In this document: positions 36,098 to 44,951 of the stretch, piece after piece
How the letters are laid out: every line of letters begins with the position of its first letter
Position numbering within the stretch: the stretch's first letter is position 1
Source: Trinickia symbiotica
Lineage (GTDB): Bacteria > Pseudomonadota > Gammaproteobacteria > Burkholderiales > Burkholderiaceae
Reading direction: 5' to 3'
DNA: 64,000 nucleotides
Assembly (NCBI RefSeq): GCF_002934455.1
Contig: NZ_PTIR01000007.1
Coordinates: 124,001-188,000, forward strand
Program-made: the position numbers and the translations under genes
The notes under the pieces: generated by a model
The model's input: the letters and a program-made list of their open reading frames with translations, nothing else
Database searches by the model: none
What the model was told of the DNA's origin: nothing

Positions 36098-36928
36098 CTA
36101 TGCCGTTTCGTAGTCGACATACCCGGCCTCGCGGCAAAAGCTCAACAGCCGGATGCCTGCCTGACGCGCGATCGTGACAGCCAGCGACGACGGCGCCGAT
36201 ATCGTCGCGACCATCGGGATGCCGACGCGCGCCGCCTTACGTACCAGCTCGTAACTCGCACGGCTCGAAAGGAAGACGAAGCCGTCGGTCGTATCCGTGC
36301 GATCGAGGACGAGCTGGCCGATCAGCTTATCGAGCGCATTGTGTCGGCCGACGTCCTCGAAGGCGCGCCCAATCGACCCGTCGGCCGCGCACCATGCGGC
36401 GGCATGCAGGCCGCCCGTGAGCTTCGTGAGCGCCTGATGCTCGGGCAGCGCGCGCGCCGCGTGTGCGATAGCGTCGGATGCGAGGCGTGACAGGAATCCC
36501 GTATCGGAGACGCGCTCGGGCGCGAGATCGAGCAAATCGATGCTCTCGATACCGCATACCCCGCATCCGGTGCGGCCGGTGAGCGCACGCCGCTTTTCCT
36601 TGAGTGCGACGAACGCCTGCTGGACGACGGTCAGTTCGACCTGAGCGTGTGGAAACGGCAATTCTTCGCCGTGCATCGTCACTTCGATGTCATGGATGTC
36701 GCTGCCGCGCTCGACGATCCCTTCGGAAATCGCGAAGCCGACCGCGAACGCCTCGAGATCGCGTGGCGTACACATCATGACGGCATGCGAGATGCCGTTG
36801 AAAATGAGCGCGACCGGCCACTCCTGGCCGATCCGGTCGGCGGCGGTCTCGACGGCGCCCCCGCGATGCCGGCGCACTTGCTGCTCAACCACGCCCGATT
36901 GCTCGGCGTAATCCAATGGTTCGTTCAA
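36098..36928 (-). CDS. fdhD: Formate dehydrogenase sulfurtransferase FdhD
   Basis: A protein of 276 residues that transfers sulfur from the desulfurase to the molybdenum cofactor of formate dehydrogenase, making it active. The family motif 'GRTGCGVCGIESIDLLD' contains the CxxC cysteines; 'GGLHAAAWCAADG' and 'EDVGRHNALDKLIG' are also diagnostic. I place the start at the TTG in 'TTGAACGAACCATTG' (MNEPLDYAEQ), which has GGAGCG six bases before it; no ATG gives a family-like N-terminus. It is divergent from the nitrate-reductase-associated gene and converges on the isomerase gene. Confidence 0.92.
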   Translation of the reverse strand: MNEPLDYAEQSGVVEQQVRRHRGGAVETAADRIGQEWPVALIFNGISHAVMMCTPRDLEAFAVGFAISEGIVERGSDIHDIEVTMHGEELPFPHAQVELTVVQQAFVALKEKRRALTGRTGCGVCGIESIDLLDLAPERVSDTGFLSRLASDAIAHAARALPEHQALTKLTGGLHAAAWCAADGSIGRAFEDVGRHNALDKLIGQLVLDRTDTTDGFVFLSSRASYELVRKAARVGIPMVATISAPSSLAVTIARQAGIRLLSFCREAGYVDYETA

Positions 36929-37037
36929 GATCGCTCCTTGCTGGCCGCATTGACGCGCCGATAGAAGTTCTAAAATACCCGAACCAGACCATATCTGCCT
37001 GCCGAAACAAGGCTTCCTTGACCTAGAGGACATCGTC

Positions 37038-37514
37038 ATGGGACTGCTCGAAGCGCCGTTCTTGTTCGATTTCGAAGTGGTGTCGTCAGAAGACTTCAAA
37101 TTCATGCCGATGTCGGTGCGCTTCAACCTCGATCGCTTCGGGCTGCGTATCTCGCTCGCGCAGTGGCAGATGCTGCCCTATCCGGACCGCGTGCTGCTCG
37201 CGCGCTTTCCCGTCGACGACGATACGGCGATCGAGCCGAATTTCGACCATGCGCTCTTCGAGATGATGCGCACGCATGCGAATGTCGAGCCCGAATGGTT
37301 CACGCCGGACGCCGACCCCGCATGGCGCAAGGTCGACACCGTGCCCGAAGGCGTTACCCATCAGTGCGGCATCGCCGGGATTCCTCTCCCCTCGAATGAC
37401 CGCTGGGCACAGCTCGCGCCATTCAAGCGCTATGTGCTGGCGAAGCTGTCGCGCAAGCCGGAAGGCAATCACGACTTCATACCGGCCATGAAGGAATTCG
37501 GGCTGGCGGCTTGA
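37038..37514 (+). CDS. Nitrate reductase associated protein family
   Basis: A conserved 158-residue cytoplasmic protein of the nitrate-reductase-associated family (Pfam Nitr_red_assoc), found mainly beside molybdoenzyme genes; biochemical function unknown. Recognisable parts are 'FLFDFEVVSSEDFKFMPM', 'RFGLRISLAQWQ', 'LFEMMRTHANVEPEWF' and 'FKRYVLAKLSRKPEGNHDF'. It is divergently arranged with fdhD, which supports a link with molybdenum-dependent anaerobic metabolism. TAAAAT at about 36971 could be its -10 box. The following 246 bases to the next gene hold nothing I can assign. Confidence 0.85.
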   Translation: MGLLEAPFLFDFEVVSSEDFKFMPMSVRFNLDRFGLRISLAQWQMLPYPDRVLLARFPVDDDTAIEPNFDHALFEMMRTHANVEPEWFTPDADPAWRKVDTVPEGVTHQCGIAGIPLPSNDRWAQLAPFKRYVLAKLSRKPEGNHDFIPAMKEFGLAA

Positions 37515-37760
37515 ATTTAACAATCGTTGAGAATTGCGCGGAGCGATTGAGTAGCGGTTCGCTTCCGCGCGGTTTCGTCATACGAATATTGAAGGTGTCG
37601 TTTCGCGTTTTTGCACGGACGCGCTCAACTTTTGCGCAGCCCTGCCGTTATCCACGAGTTGGCGTGTCAAAAAACCCGCATTCCTTCGTATTCCATCAAT
37701 AATGGGGTGCCTGCCCCGCAGGATGGGTGCGTCGTCCCCGGTGCGAACGGCGTTCGATAA

Positions 37761-40406
37761 ATGAGATCTTTCTTTTCGAAGCGGTTGCTGATCAACTTCG
37801 TCGTCGTCGCGGCCGCGCTCGCCGCTTCGATGCGTTCGACGCGCTTTGCCATGCTGCTTCTGCTCGTGACGATGATCGCGGGCTGCGGCGTGCTGATCTA
37901 CACCTTTGGCGCGCGCGAGGGCGCCGCGCGCGCGAAGCTGCGTGTCGCGCGCGTCATGCGTCGCAGCGACGAGCGCTTTCGCGAGCTTTTCGATGCCCAT
38001 CCCGTGCCGATGTGGATCTATGACCGCGAAACGCTGAGCTTTCTCGCGGCGAACGACGCCGCCGTCGAGCAGTACGGTTACAGCGAAAGCGAGTTGCTTT
38101 CGATGACGATCCGCGAGATTCACCCGCCCGACGAGCTCGCGCGGCTCGATTCGTATCTGGGCCGCACCAGTGCGACGCCGCGCCGCGGCCGTGTCATGGC
38201 CGGGGTTTGGCGCCATCGGCGTCGCGACGGCTCGCTGCTCTCGGCCGATATCTCGAACCACGTGCTGAGCTTCATGGGCCGTCCGGCAATGTTTGTGCTG
38301 GCCGACGACGTGACCGATCAGATCAAGGCCGAAGCCGAGGCCCAGCGCTCGAACCAGATGCTCGAGACTGTCATCGACAACATCCCGCAGCGCATTTTCT
38401 GGAAAGACCGCGAATCGCGCTATCTCGGCTGCAATATGGCGTTCGCGCGCGACGCGGGGCTCGCCTATCCCGAGCAAGTGATCGGCAAGACCGACTACGA
38501 CATGCCGTGGAAAAGCATGGCTGACTCGCTGCAGCGAGCCGATCGCGAAATCGTCGTGACCGGCGTGCCGAAGATGAACCTCGAGTTCGAACTCGTGGTG
38601 GAAGGCGTCTTGCGCGCCGGCATCACGAGCAAGATTCCGCTTACGAACGGCGACGGCACGGTGATCGGCGTGCTCGGCTCCTACACGGACACGACGGACC
38701 GCAAGCGGTCCGATCTGGCGCTGCGCCTGCAAAGCCGCGCGCTCGATGCGAGCGTCAATGCGATCGTCATCACGGGGCCGGCCGAGGGCGGCCATGTCAT
38801 CGAGTACGCGAATCCCGCCTTCAAGCGCATCACGGGATACGAGCCGGCCGAGGTCATCGGCCACGACTCCCGGTTCCTGCAGCGCGACGATCGCGAGCAG
38901 GACGGGCTCGTCGCCATTCGCGAAGGGCTCGCGGCGAACCGTGAGGTCAGCGCGGTTTTGCGCAACTACCGCAAGGATGGCGCGCTGTTCTGGAATCAGC
39001 TCTACGTCGCGCCCGTGCCCGATACGGACGGCCGAATCACGCACCATATCGGCGTCATCAACGACGTCACCGAGCTGATCCGCTATCAGGAACAACTCGA
39101 ATATCAGGCGAACTACGACAGTCTCACGAGGCTGCCCAATCGCATCCTCCTGCGCGAGCGGCTGCAGCAATCAATGGCGCGCGGCATCGAGCTCGCGGTC
39201 GTGTTCGTCGATCTCGACGGCTTCAAGAACGTCAACGACAGTCTCGGCCATAGCGTCGGCGACCGCCTGCTCGGCGTCGTTGCCGAGCGGCTCGCGCGCA
39301 CGGCTCAGGCCGGCGATACCGTCGCGCGTCATGGCGGCGACGAGTTCGTGATCGTACTGACGGAGCTCGTCGGCGACGGTGCGCTCGTGAAGTGGATGGA
39401 GCGCGTTCGCGCGGTGATCTCGGAGCCGGTCATGCTCGACGGCACCGAACTCTATGTCGGCTGCAGCATGGGCGCGAGCCTCTTTCCGCAAGATGGTGAG
39501 GACGTCGAAACATTGCTGAAAAAGGCCGACCTCGCCATGTATCGCGCGAAGGACATGGGGCGCAACACGTTCCAGCTCTTTCAGCCAGAGATGAACACGA
39601 GCGTCGGTGCTCGCCTGAGTCTGGAGCGGCGCCTGCGCCGCGCGCTTCGCGACGGCGAATTCCTGCTTCACTATCAGCCGCAGGTCGACATCGGGACCGG
39701 GCGCATCGTCGGCATGGAGGCGCTCGTGCGCTGGCACGACCCGGAAGTGGGGCTCGTGCCGCCCTCGGCGTTCATTCCCGTCGCGGAAGAAAGCGGCCTC
39801 ATCGGCCCGTTATCGGAGTGGGTGCTGCGCGAGGCCTGCCGCCAGAACAAAGCCTGGCAGGACGAAGGGCTGCCGCCCGCGCGCGTCTCGGTGAATCTGT
39901 CGGCCCGCCAGTTTCAGCAGCGCGACATCGCCAAGCTCGTCATGTCGATCCTCGAGGAGACCGGGCTCGAGCCGCGCTACCTCGAGCTCGAGCTGACCGA
40001 GAGCACGATCATGCGCAACGCCGAGGAAGCGGTCATCATGCTCAACGAGCTTCACGCGCTCGGTATCGGCCTCGCGATCGACGATTTCGGGACCGGCTAT
40101 TCGAGCCTCAGCTATCTGAAGCGTTTTCCGGTCGACCGGCTCAAGATCGATCGCTCGTTCGTCTCGGACATCGGCGACTCCAGCGATGACGAGACGATTA
40201 CCTCGGCCATCATCGCGCTCGCGCATTCGCTCGATCTGCAGGTCATTGCGGAAGGTGTCGAGACGGCCGCGCAACTCGACTTTCTGAAAGCGCGCGCCTG
40301 CCATGAAATGCAGGGCTACTACTTCGCGCGGCCGATGCCGCAGGATGCGATTCCCCAGCTTCTGGAGCGCGACCGAGGGCGCAAGACCGAACACGCCGAC
40401 GCATAG
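37761..40406 (+). CDS. PAS-PAS-PAS-GGDEF-EAL cyclic-di-GMP signalling protein
   Basis: An 881-residue membrane sensor. The N-terminus has one or two hydrophobic helices (about residues 9-50), then three PAS domains (about 70-190, 200-315 and 325-440; the third has 'GYEPAEVIGHDSRFLQ'). The diguanylate cyclase domain (about 445-615) keeps an intact 'HGGDEF' active site, but the usual inhibitory RxxD reads QAGD. The phosphodiesterase domain (about 625-870) keeps 'EALVRW', 'DDFGTGYSSLSYL' and 'GVETAAQLDFL', so it should be active. Which activity dominates cannot be told from sequence. PAS cofactor and signal are unknown. Confidence 0.95.
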   Translation: MRSFFSKRLLINFVVVAAALAASMRSTRFAMLLLLVTMIAGCGVLIYTFGAREGAARAKLRVARVMRRSDERFRELFDAHPVPMWIYDRETLSFLAANDAAVEQYGYSESELLSMTIREIHPPDELARLDSYLGRTSATPRRGRVMAGVWRHRRRDGSLLSADISNHVLSFMGRPAMFVLADDVTDQIKAEAEAQRSNQMLETVIDNIPQRIFWKDRESRYLGCNMAFARDAGLAYPEQVIGKTDYDMPWKSMADSLQRADREIVVTGVPKMNLEFELVVEGVLRAGITSKIPLTNGDGTVIGVLGSYTDTTDRKRSDLALRLQSRALDASVNAIVITGPAEGGHVIEYANPAFKRITGYEPAEVIGHDSRFLQRDDREQDGLVAIREGLAANREVSAVLRNYRKDGALFWNQLYVAPVPDTDGRITHHIGVINDVTELIRYQEQLEYQANYDSLTRLPNRILLRERLQQSMARGIELAVVFVDLDGFKNVNDSLGHSVGDRLLGVVAERLARTAQAGDTVARHGGDEFVIVLTELVGDGALVKWMERVRAVISEPVMLDGTELYVGCSMGASLFPQDGEDVETLLKKADLAMYRAKDMGRNTFQLFQPEMNTSVGARLSLERRLRRALRDGEFLLHYQPQVDIGTGRIVGMEALVRWHDPEVGLVPPSAFIPVAEESGLIGPLSEWVLREACRQNKAWQDEGLPPARVSVNLSARQFQQRDIAKLVMSILEETGLEPRYLELELTESTIMRNAEEAVIMLNELHALGIGLAIDDFGTGYSSLSYLKRFPVDRLKIDRSFVSDIGDSSDDETITSAIIALAHSLDLQVIAEGVETAAQLDFLKARACHEMQGYYFARPMPQDAIPQLLERDRGRKTEHADA

Positions 40407-40421
40407 GCGCCTGGGCGCCTA
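40404..40421. terminator. Hairpin between converging genes
   Basis: Taggcgc (40404-40410) pairs with gcgccta (40415-40421), and related gcgcctagg/gcataggcgc units continue to about 40434. It occupies most of the 43-base gap between the GGDEF-EAL gene and the convergent thioesterase. No T-run is present; a bidirectional terminator is plausible. Confidence 0.45.
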
Positions 40422-40449
40422 GGCGCATAGGCGCGGCGCTGGCGGTGCT

Positions 40450-40845
40450 TCAGCCGAGTTCCGGCAGCTTGCGCGGACGGCGATCGCGATCGGTGGCGAC
40501 ATAGGTGAGCGTGGCTTCCGTCACCTTCACGACTTCCTCGGAGAGGCTCATGCGCTGCGCGAACACCTCGACGTCCACCGTGATCGAGGTGTTGCCCGTC
40601 TTGACGATCTCGGCGTAAAAGCTGAGCAGGTCGCCGACGAATACCGGCTGCTTGAAGACGAACGAGTTCACGGCCACCGTCGCGACGCGGCCGTTGGCGC
40701 GGCGGCTCGCGGGGATCGATCCCGCAATGTCGACCTGCGCCATGATCCAGCCGCCGAATACGTCGCCGTGGACGTTGGCGTCCGACGGTTGTGGCATGAC
40801 GCGCAAGGCGCAGGATTTTTGCGGAAGCATGGGCGAAAAGGTCAT
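40450..40845 (-). CDS. Acyl-CoA thioesterase, YciA-like hotdog protein
   Basis: A 131-residue hotdog-fold thioesterase, probably hydrolysing acyl-CoA to free acid and CoA. 'DANVHGDVFGGWIMAQVDIA' contains the conserved GG(W)I..D catalytic helix of the YciA/Acot family, and 'VFAQRMSLSEEVVKVTEATL' is typical of the second strand region. The start chosen (MTFSPML) gives the usual family length; a longer frame reaches 40983 but has no support. The gene is divergent from the ABC exporter gene. Substrate range is not deducible. Confidence 0.88.
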   Translation of the reverse strand: MTFSPMLPQKSCALRVMPQPSDANVHGDVFGGWIMAQVDIAGSIPASRRANGRVATVAVNSFVFKQPVFVGDLLSFYAEIVKTGNTSITVDVEVFAQRMSLSEEVVKVTEATLTYVATDRDRRPRKLPELG

Positions 40846-41021
40846 GGGTGCACCGTGAAAAAGTAAAAACGATCCGCGCCGCAAGGGCGCAAACGCCGCC
40901 GATCGGGTTCTGCGACAATACCGGCACGGGCGGTGTGACGGCGTTGGAATTGTACGGGCAACGCCGAGCCCGGGTCCCCACATTTTGCAGAGTTGTTGCC
41001 GCGGCTGTTGCCGATGATTTC

Positions 41022-42914
41022 ATGCGACGTTTTTCCGCTTCCACGGAGCTCGCTCCGCCGTCCGACGCGCCGCGCCGCGATTGGCAGACGATTCGCTCGC
41101 TGCTGCCTTACCTCGCCACCTACAAGGGGCGCGTCGCGCTTGCGCTGACCTGCCTGGTCGGCGCGAAAGTCGCGAACCTTGGCGTGCCGATCGTCATGAA
41201 GCGCATCGTCGATGGTCTCGCATCGATGCAGCATCTGACGGCGCTCGGCCGGGCCGAGCACGAACCGGCGATCGTGCTCGCGGGCGGCATCGCGCTGCTC
41301 GTCGTCGCCTATGCGGTCGTGCGGCTTTCGACGTCGGCGTTCACCGAGCTGCGCGAGATTCTGTTCTCGAAAGTCACGGAAAGCGCCGTGCGCGAGCTCG
41401 CGCTGAAAGTCTTCCGGCACCTCCATTCGCTTTCGTTGCGCTTTCATCTCGAGCGGCAGACGGGCGGGATGTCGCGCGACATCGAACGCGGCACGCGAGG
41501 CATTCAGCAACTGATTTCTTATTCGCTCTACAGCATCTTGCCGACTCTCGTCGAAGTCGGTCTCGTGCTCGGTTTTTTCATCGTCAAGTACGAGGCCTAC
41601 TACGCCGTGGTCGCGTTGATTGCGCTCGTCGTCTACATCGCATTCACGGTGAAGGTCACGGAATGGCGAACGCACTTTCGCCGGACGATGAACGAACTCG
41701 ATTCGCGCGCGAACTCGCGGGCCATCGATTCGCTGCTCAATTACGAGACCGTCAAGTACTTCGGGAACGAGGAATGGGAAGCAAAGCGCTACGACGAAAA
41801 CCTCAAGCGCTACCGCGCGGCGGCGATCAAATCGCAGAACTCGCTTTCATTGCTGAACTTCGGGCAGCAGACGATCATCGGCACCGGTCTCGTCTTCATT
41901 CTCTGGCGCGCGACCTCGGGCGTGATGGCGGGACGCCTCACGCTCGGCGACCTCGTGCTCATCAATACGTTCATGCTCCAGCTTTATATCCCGCTGAACT
42001 TCCTCGGCGTGGTCTATCGCGAGCTGAAGCAGGCGCTCACCGATATGGACCGGATGTTCACGCTGCTGGGCGCCGCCCGCGAGATACCCGATGCGCCCGG
42101 CGCCGCGTCGCTTGCCGTACGCGGGGCGGAGCTCTCGCTCGAGCGCGTCTCGTTCGCCTACGAGCCGTCACGGCAGATCCTCCACGACGTGAGCTTCACG
42201 ATCGCCGCCGGCACGACGACAGCCGTCGTCGGCGCGAGCGGTGCCGGCAAGTCCACGCTGGCAAGGCTCCTTTTTCGCTTTTACGATCTCGACCGGACGG
42301 CGGGCGGTGCGATCCGCATCGACGGGCAGGACATCCGTGACGTGAAGCAGGAGACGTTGCGAGCGGCGATCGGCATCGTGCCGCAGGACACGGTGCTGTT
42401 CAACGATACGATCTACTACAACATCGCTTACGGCAGGCCGAGCGCCACGCGCGAGGAAGTCGTCGCGGCCGCGCGCGCCGCACATATTCACGACTTCATC
42501 GAGGGATTGCCGAAGGGCTATGACACGCCTGTCGGCGAGCGCGGTCTCAAGCTGTCGGGCGGCGAGAAGCAACGCGTGGCGATCGCGCGCACGCTCCTCA
42601 AGGACCCGCCGATCCTCGTTTTCGACGAAGCCACATCGGCGCTCGATTCCCGCTCGGAGCGCGCGATTCAGGCGGAGCTCGATCAGATCGCGCGCGGACG
42701 CACGACGCTCGTCATCGCACACCGACTCTCGACGGTCGTCCACGCGCATCAGATCATCGTGATGGACCACGGCCGCATCGTCGAGCGCGGCACGCACGCC
42801 GAGCTCGTGCGCGCGGGCGGTCATTTTGCGCAGATGTGGGCACTGCAACAGCAGCAGGCGGCGCGCGAGGCGCCGCTCGCCGACCCGGCGATCGTCAACG
42901 GGTCCGCACGCTGA
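41022..42914 (+). CDS. Atm1-type ABC exporter (membrane and ATPase fused)
   Basis: A 630-residue half-transporter with an N-terminal membrane domain of six helices (about residues 30-330; 'LALTCLVGAKVANLGVPIV', 'VEVGLVLGFFIVKYEAYYA') and a C-terminal ATPase. Walker A is 'GASGAGKSTLARLL', signature 'LSGGEKQRVAIARTLL', Walker B 'PILVFDEATSALDS'. 'NYETVKYFGNEEWEAKRYDE' is characteristic of the Atm1/HMT1 group, which exports glutathione-linked sulfur or heavy-metal compounds. The start at 41022 precedes the first helix by about 35 residues. The 3' end overlaps the convergent murU gene by 20 bases. Confidence 0.92.
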   Translation: MRRFSASTELAPPSDAPRRDWQTIRSLLPYLATYKGRVALALTCLVGAKVANLGVPIVMKRIVDGLASMQHLTALGRAEHEPAIVLAGGIALLVVAYAVVRLSTSAFTELREILFSKVTESAVRELALKVFRHLHSLSLRFHLERQTGGMSRDIERGTRGIQQLISYSLYSILPTLVEVGLVLGFFIVKYEAYYAVVALIALVVYIAFTVKVTEWRTHFRRTMNELDSRANSRAIDSLLNYETVKYFGNEEWEAKRYDENLKRYRAAAIKSQNSLSLLNFGQQTIIGTGLVFILWRATSGVMAGRLTLGDLVLINTFMLQLYIPLNFLGVVYRELKQALTDMDRMFTLLGAAREIPDAPGAASLAVRGAELSLERVSFAYEPSRQILHDVSFTIAAGTTTAVVGASGAGKSTLARLLFRFYDLDRTAGGAIRIDGQDIRDVKQETLRAAIGIVPQDTVLFNDTIYYNIAYGRPSATREEVVAAARAAHIHDFIEGLPKGYDTPVGERGLKLSGGEKQRVAIARTLLKDPPILVFDEATSALDSRSERAIQAELDQIARGRTTLVIAHRLSTVVHAHQIIVMDHGRIVERGTHAELVRAGGHFAQMWALQQQQAAREAPLADPAIVNGSAR

Positions 42915-43665
42915 GTGTCGAGTCGAGCTCGCGCAATTGCTGCGGCGTCCCGACGTTTTCCCAGCGCCCGTCATAGAACTCGCCGCTTGCGCGGCCGGCT
43001 CCGATGGTTTCCCGGTAGTACGGCTTCAACGCGCAGCGCTCGCCGCGGCCGAGGCCGCGGAACATCCGTGTGTCGTAGAGTCCGATGTTGCCGAACGTAT
43101 AGCGCGGGGCGCCGTCGAGTGCAAGCTGACCGTCGATCAGCGCGAAGTCGCCCGTCGGATGAAACGGCGGGTTCGGGACCATGACGAGGTGCATGCCCGG
43201 TTGCGCCGATTGCGCGAGTCGCCCGGCGGGCTCGTGTAAGCGGGCGTAATCGAAATCGCAGTAGATGTCCCCGCTCACCGCGACGAAGATCTGAGGCCGG
43301 CCGTCATCCTCGAGAAGCGGCAGCGCCTGAGCGATGCCACCCGCCGTTTCCAGTGCGACGGTTTCCGCCGAGTAGGCGAGGCGCACGCCCCAGCGCGAGC
43401 CGTCGCCAAGCGCCGCTTCGATCCGCTCGCCGAGCCAGGCATGATTGACGACGATCGTCGTGAAACCCGCGCGAGCGAGGCGCTCGATCTGCCAGACGAT
43501 GAGCGGCTTGCCGCCCACCTCGAGCAACGGCTTCGGGCAGGTATCGGTAAGCGGCCGCATTCTTTCGCCGCGGCCCGCCGCGAAAATCATCGCCTTGTTG
43601 ATCGGCGCCGCGTTCGCAGCTCCTGCCGCCGCTCGTTGTATCGCGTTGATCGGCTTGGCCGTCAT
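42895..43665 (-). CDS. murU: N-acetylmuramate alpha-1-phosphate uridylyltransferase
   Basis: A sugar-nucleotide transferase of 256 residues. 'MIFAAGRGERMRPLTDTCPK' is the nucleotide-binding signature, followed by 'PLLEVGGKPLIVWQIERL'. It matches MurU, which makes UDP-MurNAc from MurNAc-1-phosphate in a peptidoglycan-recycling route that bypasses MurA. The assignment rests strongly on the adjacent amgK homologue upstream, as in Pseudomonas. The first 25 residues are extra compared with the family start at MIFAAG (43590), so that internal ATG may be the true start. The end overlaps the ABC exporter gene convergently. Confidence 0.87.
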   Translation of the reverse strand: MTAKPINAIQRAAAGAANAAPINKAMIFAAGRGERMRPLTDTCPKPLLEVGGKPLIVWQIERLARAGFTTIVVNHAWLGERIEAALGDGSRWGVRLAYSAETVALETAGGIAQALPLLEDDGRPQIFVAVSGDIYCDFDYARLHEPAGRLAQSAQPGMHLVMVPNPPFHPTGDFALIDGQLALDGAPRYTFGNIGLYDTRMFRGLGRGERCALKPYYRETIGAGRASGEFYDGRWENVGTPQQLRELDSTLSVRTR

Positions 43666-43704
43666 GTCGTTCTGTTTATCCAGTTTTTGGAAACGTCGAA
43701 AGGC

Positions 43705-44742
43705 TCAGAATGTATAGCCAATTTCGGCGGCGCGGCCGTCGAGTTCGTCGAGCAGTTGCGCGAACGGCGCGAGCGGCCGGTACCGTTCGCTGACCTTGCG
43801 AGCGTAGCCGATGAAGCGTGGCAGATCGGCGAGATAGCGCGCTTTGCCGTCGCGGTGATTGAGTCGCGCAAAGAGTCCGAGGATCTTGATGTGGCGCTGC
43901 AGGCCCATCCATTCGATCTGCCTGTAGAACTCGCCAAAGTCGGGGTCCACGGGAAGCCCCGCCTTTTTGGCGCGCTCCCAATAGTAGACGAAGCAATCGA
44001 GCTCGAACTCCTCGTCCCACGTCAGAAAGGCATCGCGCATGAGCGAAGCGACATCGTAAGTAATCGGCCCCATCACCGCATCCTGGAAGTCGAGCACGCC
44101 CGGGTTCGGCTCGCAGATCATGAGATTGCGGGGCATGAAATCGCGCAGCATGTAGACCTGCGGCTGCGCGCGTGCGCTCGCGATGACGAGCGCGTAGGTG
44201 CGGTCGAGCACGGCGCGCGTTTTCTCGTCGACGGCACGGTTCAGGTGGCGGCCAATGTACCACTCGGGCATGAGCTCCATCTCGCGGCGCATGAACGCTT
44301 CGTCGAACACAGGCAACACCCCTTCGCGTGACGCGAGCTGCCAGCGGATCAGCGCGTCGAGCGCGTCCCGCATGAGCGGCCGCGCGCTTTGTGGATCGTT
44401 CGCGTCGAGTGCTGCTATGTAGGACCGCGTGCCGAGATCGCTCACCAACATGAAGCCGCGCTCGAGATCGCATTCGAGCACTCGCGGCACGTGCACGCCC
44501 GCTTGCGCGAGCAGGCCCGCGATCTCGGCGAATTCGCGGCATTTCTCGGGCGGCGGGGCGTCGACGGCGATGAGCGTCGCGCCGTGATCGCCAGCCGATG
44601 CCAACCGGAAATAGCGGCGGAAGCTTGCATCGGCGGAAGCGGGTGCGAGCGTGGCAAGGTCGAGCGCATAGCGCGCCGCGTGCGTGCCAAGCCACTCGCT
44701 CAGCGAATCGAGGCGGGCGTCGGCGGGGGAGGTCGTCGTCAT
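43705..44742 (-). CDS. amgK: N-acetylmuramate/N-acetylglucosamine kinase
   Basis: A 345-residue aminoglycoside-phosphotransferase-fold kinase. 'SDASFRRYFRL'-like N-terminal ATP loop (ASADASFRRYFRLASAG), 'YMLRDFMPRNLMI' (catalytic-loop equivalent with Asp-Phe-Met-Pro-Arg-Asn) and 'VLDFQDAVMGPITYDVASLM' (metal-binding Asp) are typical of AmgK. It phosphorylates MurNAc at the anomeric position, feeding MurU next to it (39 bases apart, one operon). The pair lies divergent from lptD, the same neighbourhood as in Pseudomonas. Together they give a MurA-independent, fosfomycin-tolerant way to UDP-MurNAc. Confidence 0.9.
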   Translation of the reverse strand: MTTTSPADARLDSLSEWLGTHAARYALDLATLAPASADASFRRYFRLASAGDHGATLIAVDAPPPEKCREFAEIAGLLAQAGVHVPRVLECDLERGFMLVSDLGTRSYIAALDANDPQSARPLMRDALDALIRWQLASREGVLPVFDEAFMRREMELMPEWYIGRHLNRAVDEKTRAVLDRTYALVIASARAQPQVYMLRDFMPRNLMICEPNPGVLDFQDAVMGPITYDVASLMRDAFLTWDEEFELDCFVYYWERAKKAGLPVDPDFGEFYRQIEWMGLQRHIKILGLFARLNHRDGKARYLADLPRFIGYARKVSERYRPLAPFAQLLDELDGRAAEIGYTF

Positions 44743-44770
44743 GAAAGGCGGGAGGCAAAACGTCTTGCCA

Positions 44771-44777
44771 TATAATA
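44771..44777. promoter_or_regulatory. Candidate -10 box(es) in the amgK-lptD divergent region
   Basis: TATAATA reads TATAAT on the plus strand (towards lptD) and TATTAT on the minus strand (towards amgK), within the 209-base gap between the two starts. Neither side has a strong -35. The position 28 bases before the amgK start favours amgK. Confidence 0.45.
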
Positions 44778-44951
44778 CCCGACGACTTTTTTTGATGCGC
44801 CCCGTGTTGGCCCTCGCACGGTCCCGTTGGACCGCCTTTCATCGCGCGCCCTGGCAAGCGGGCGCTCGATGAGACCGCCACGTCCCGCGGCGGTGCACGC
44901 AGGCAGCGACCGGCCCGTTGCCGGCCCGCCGGCCGATTCGAATATCGATAC

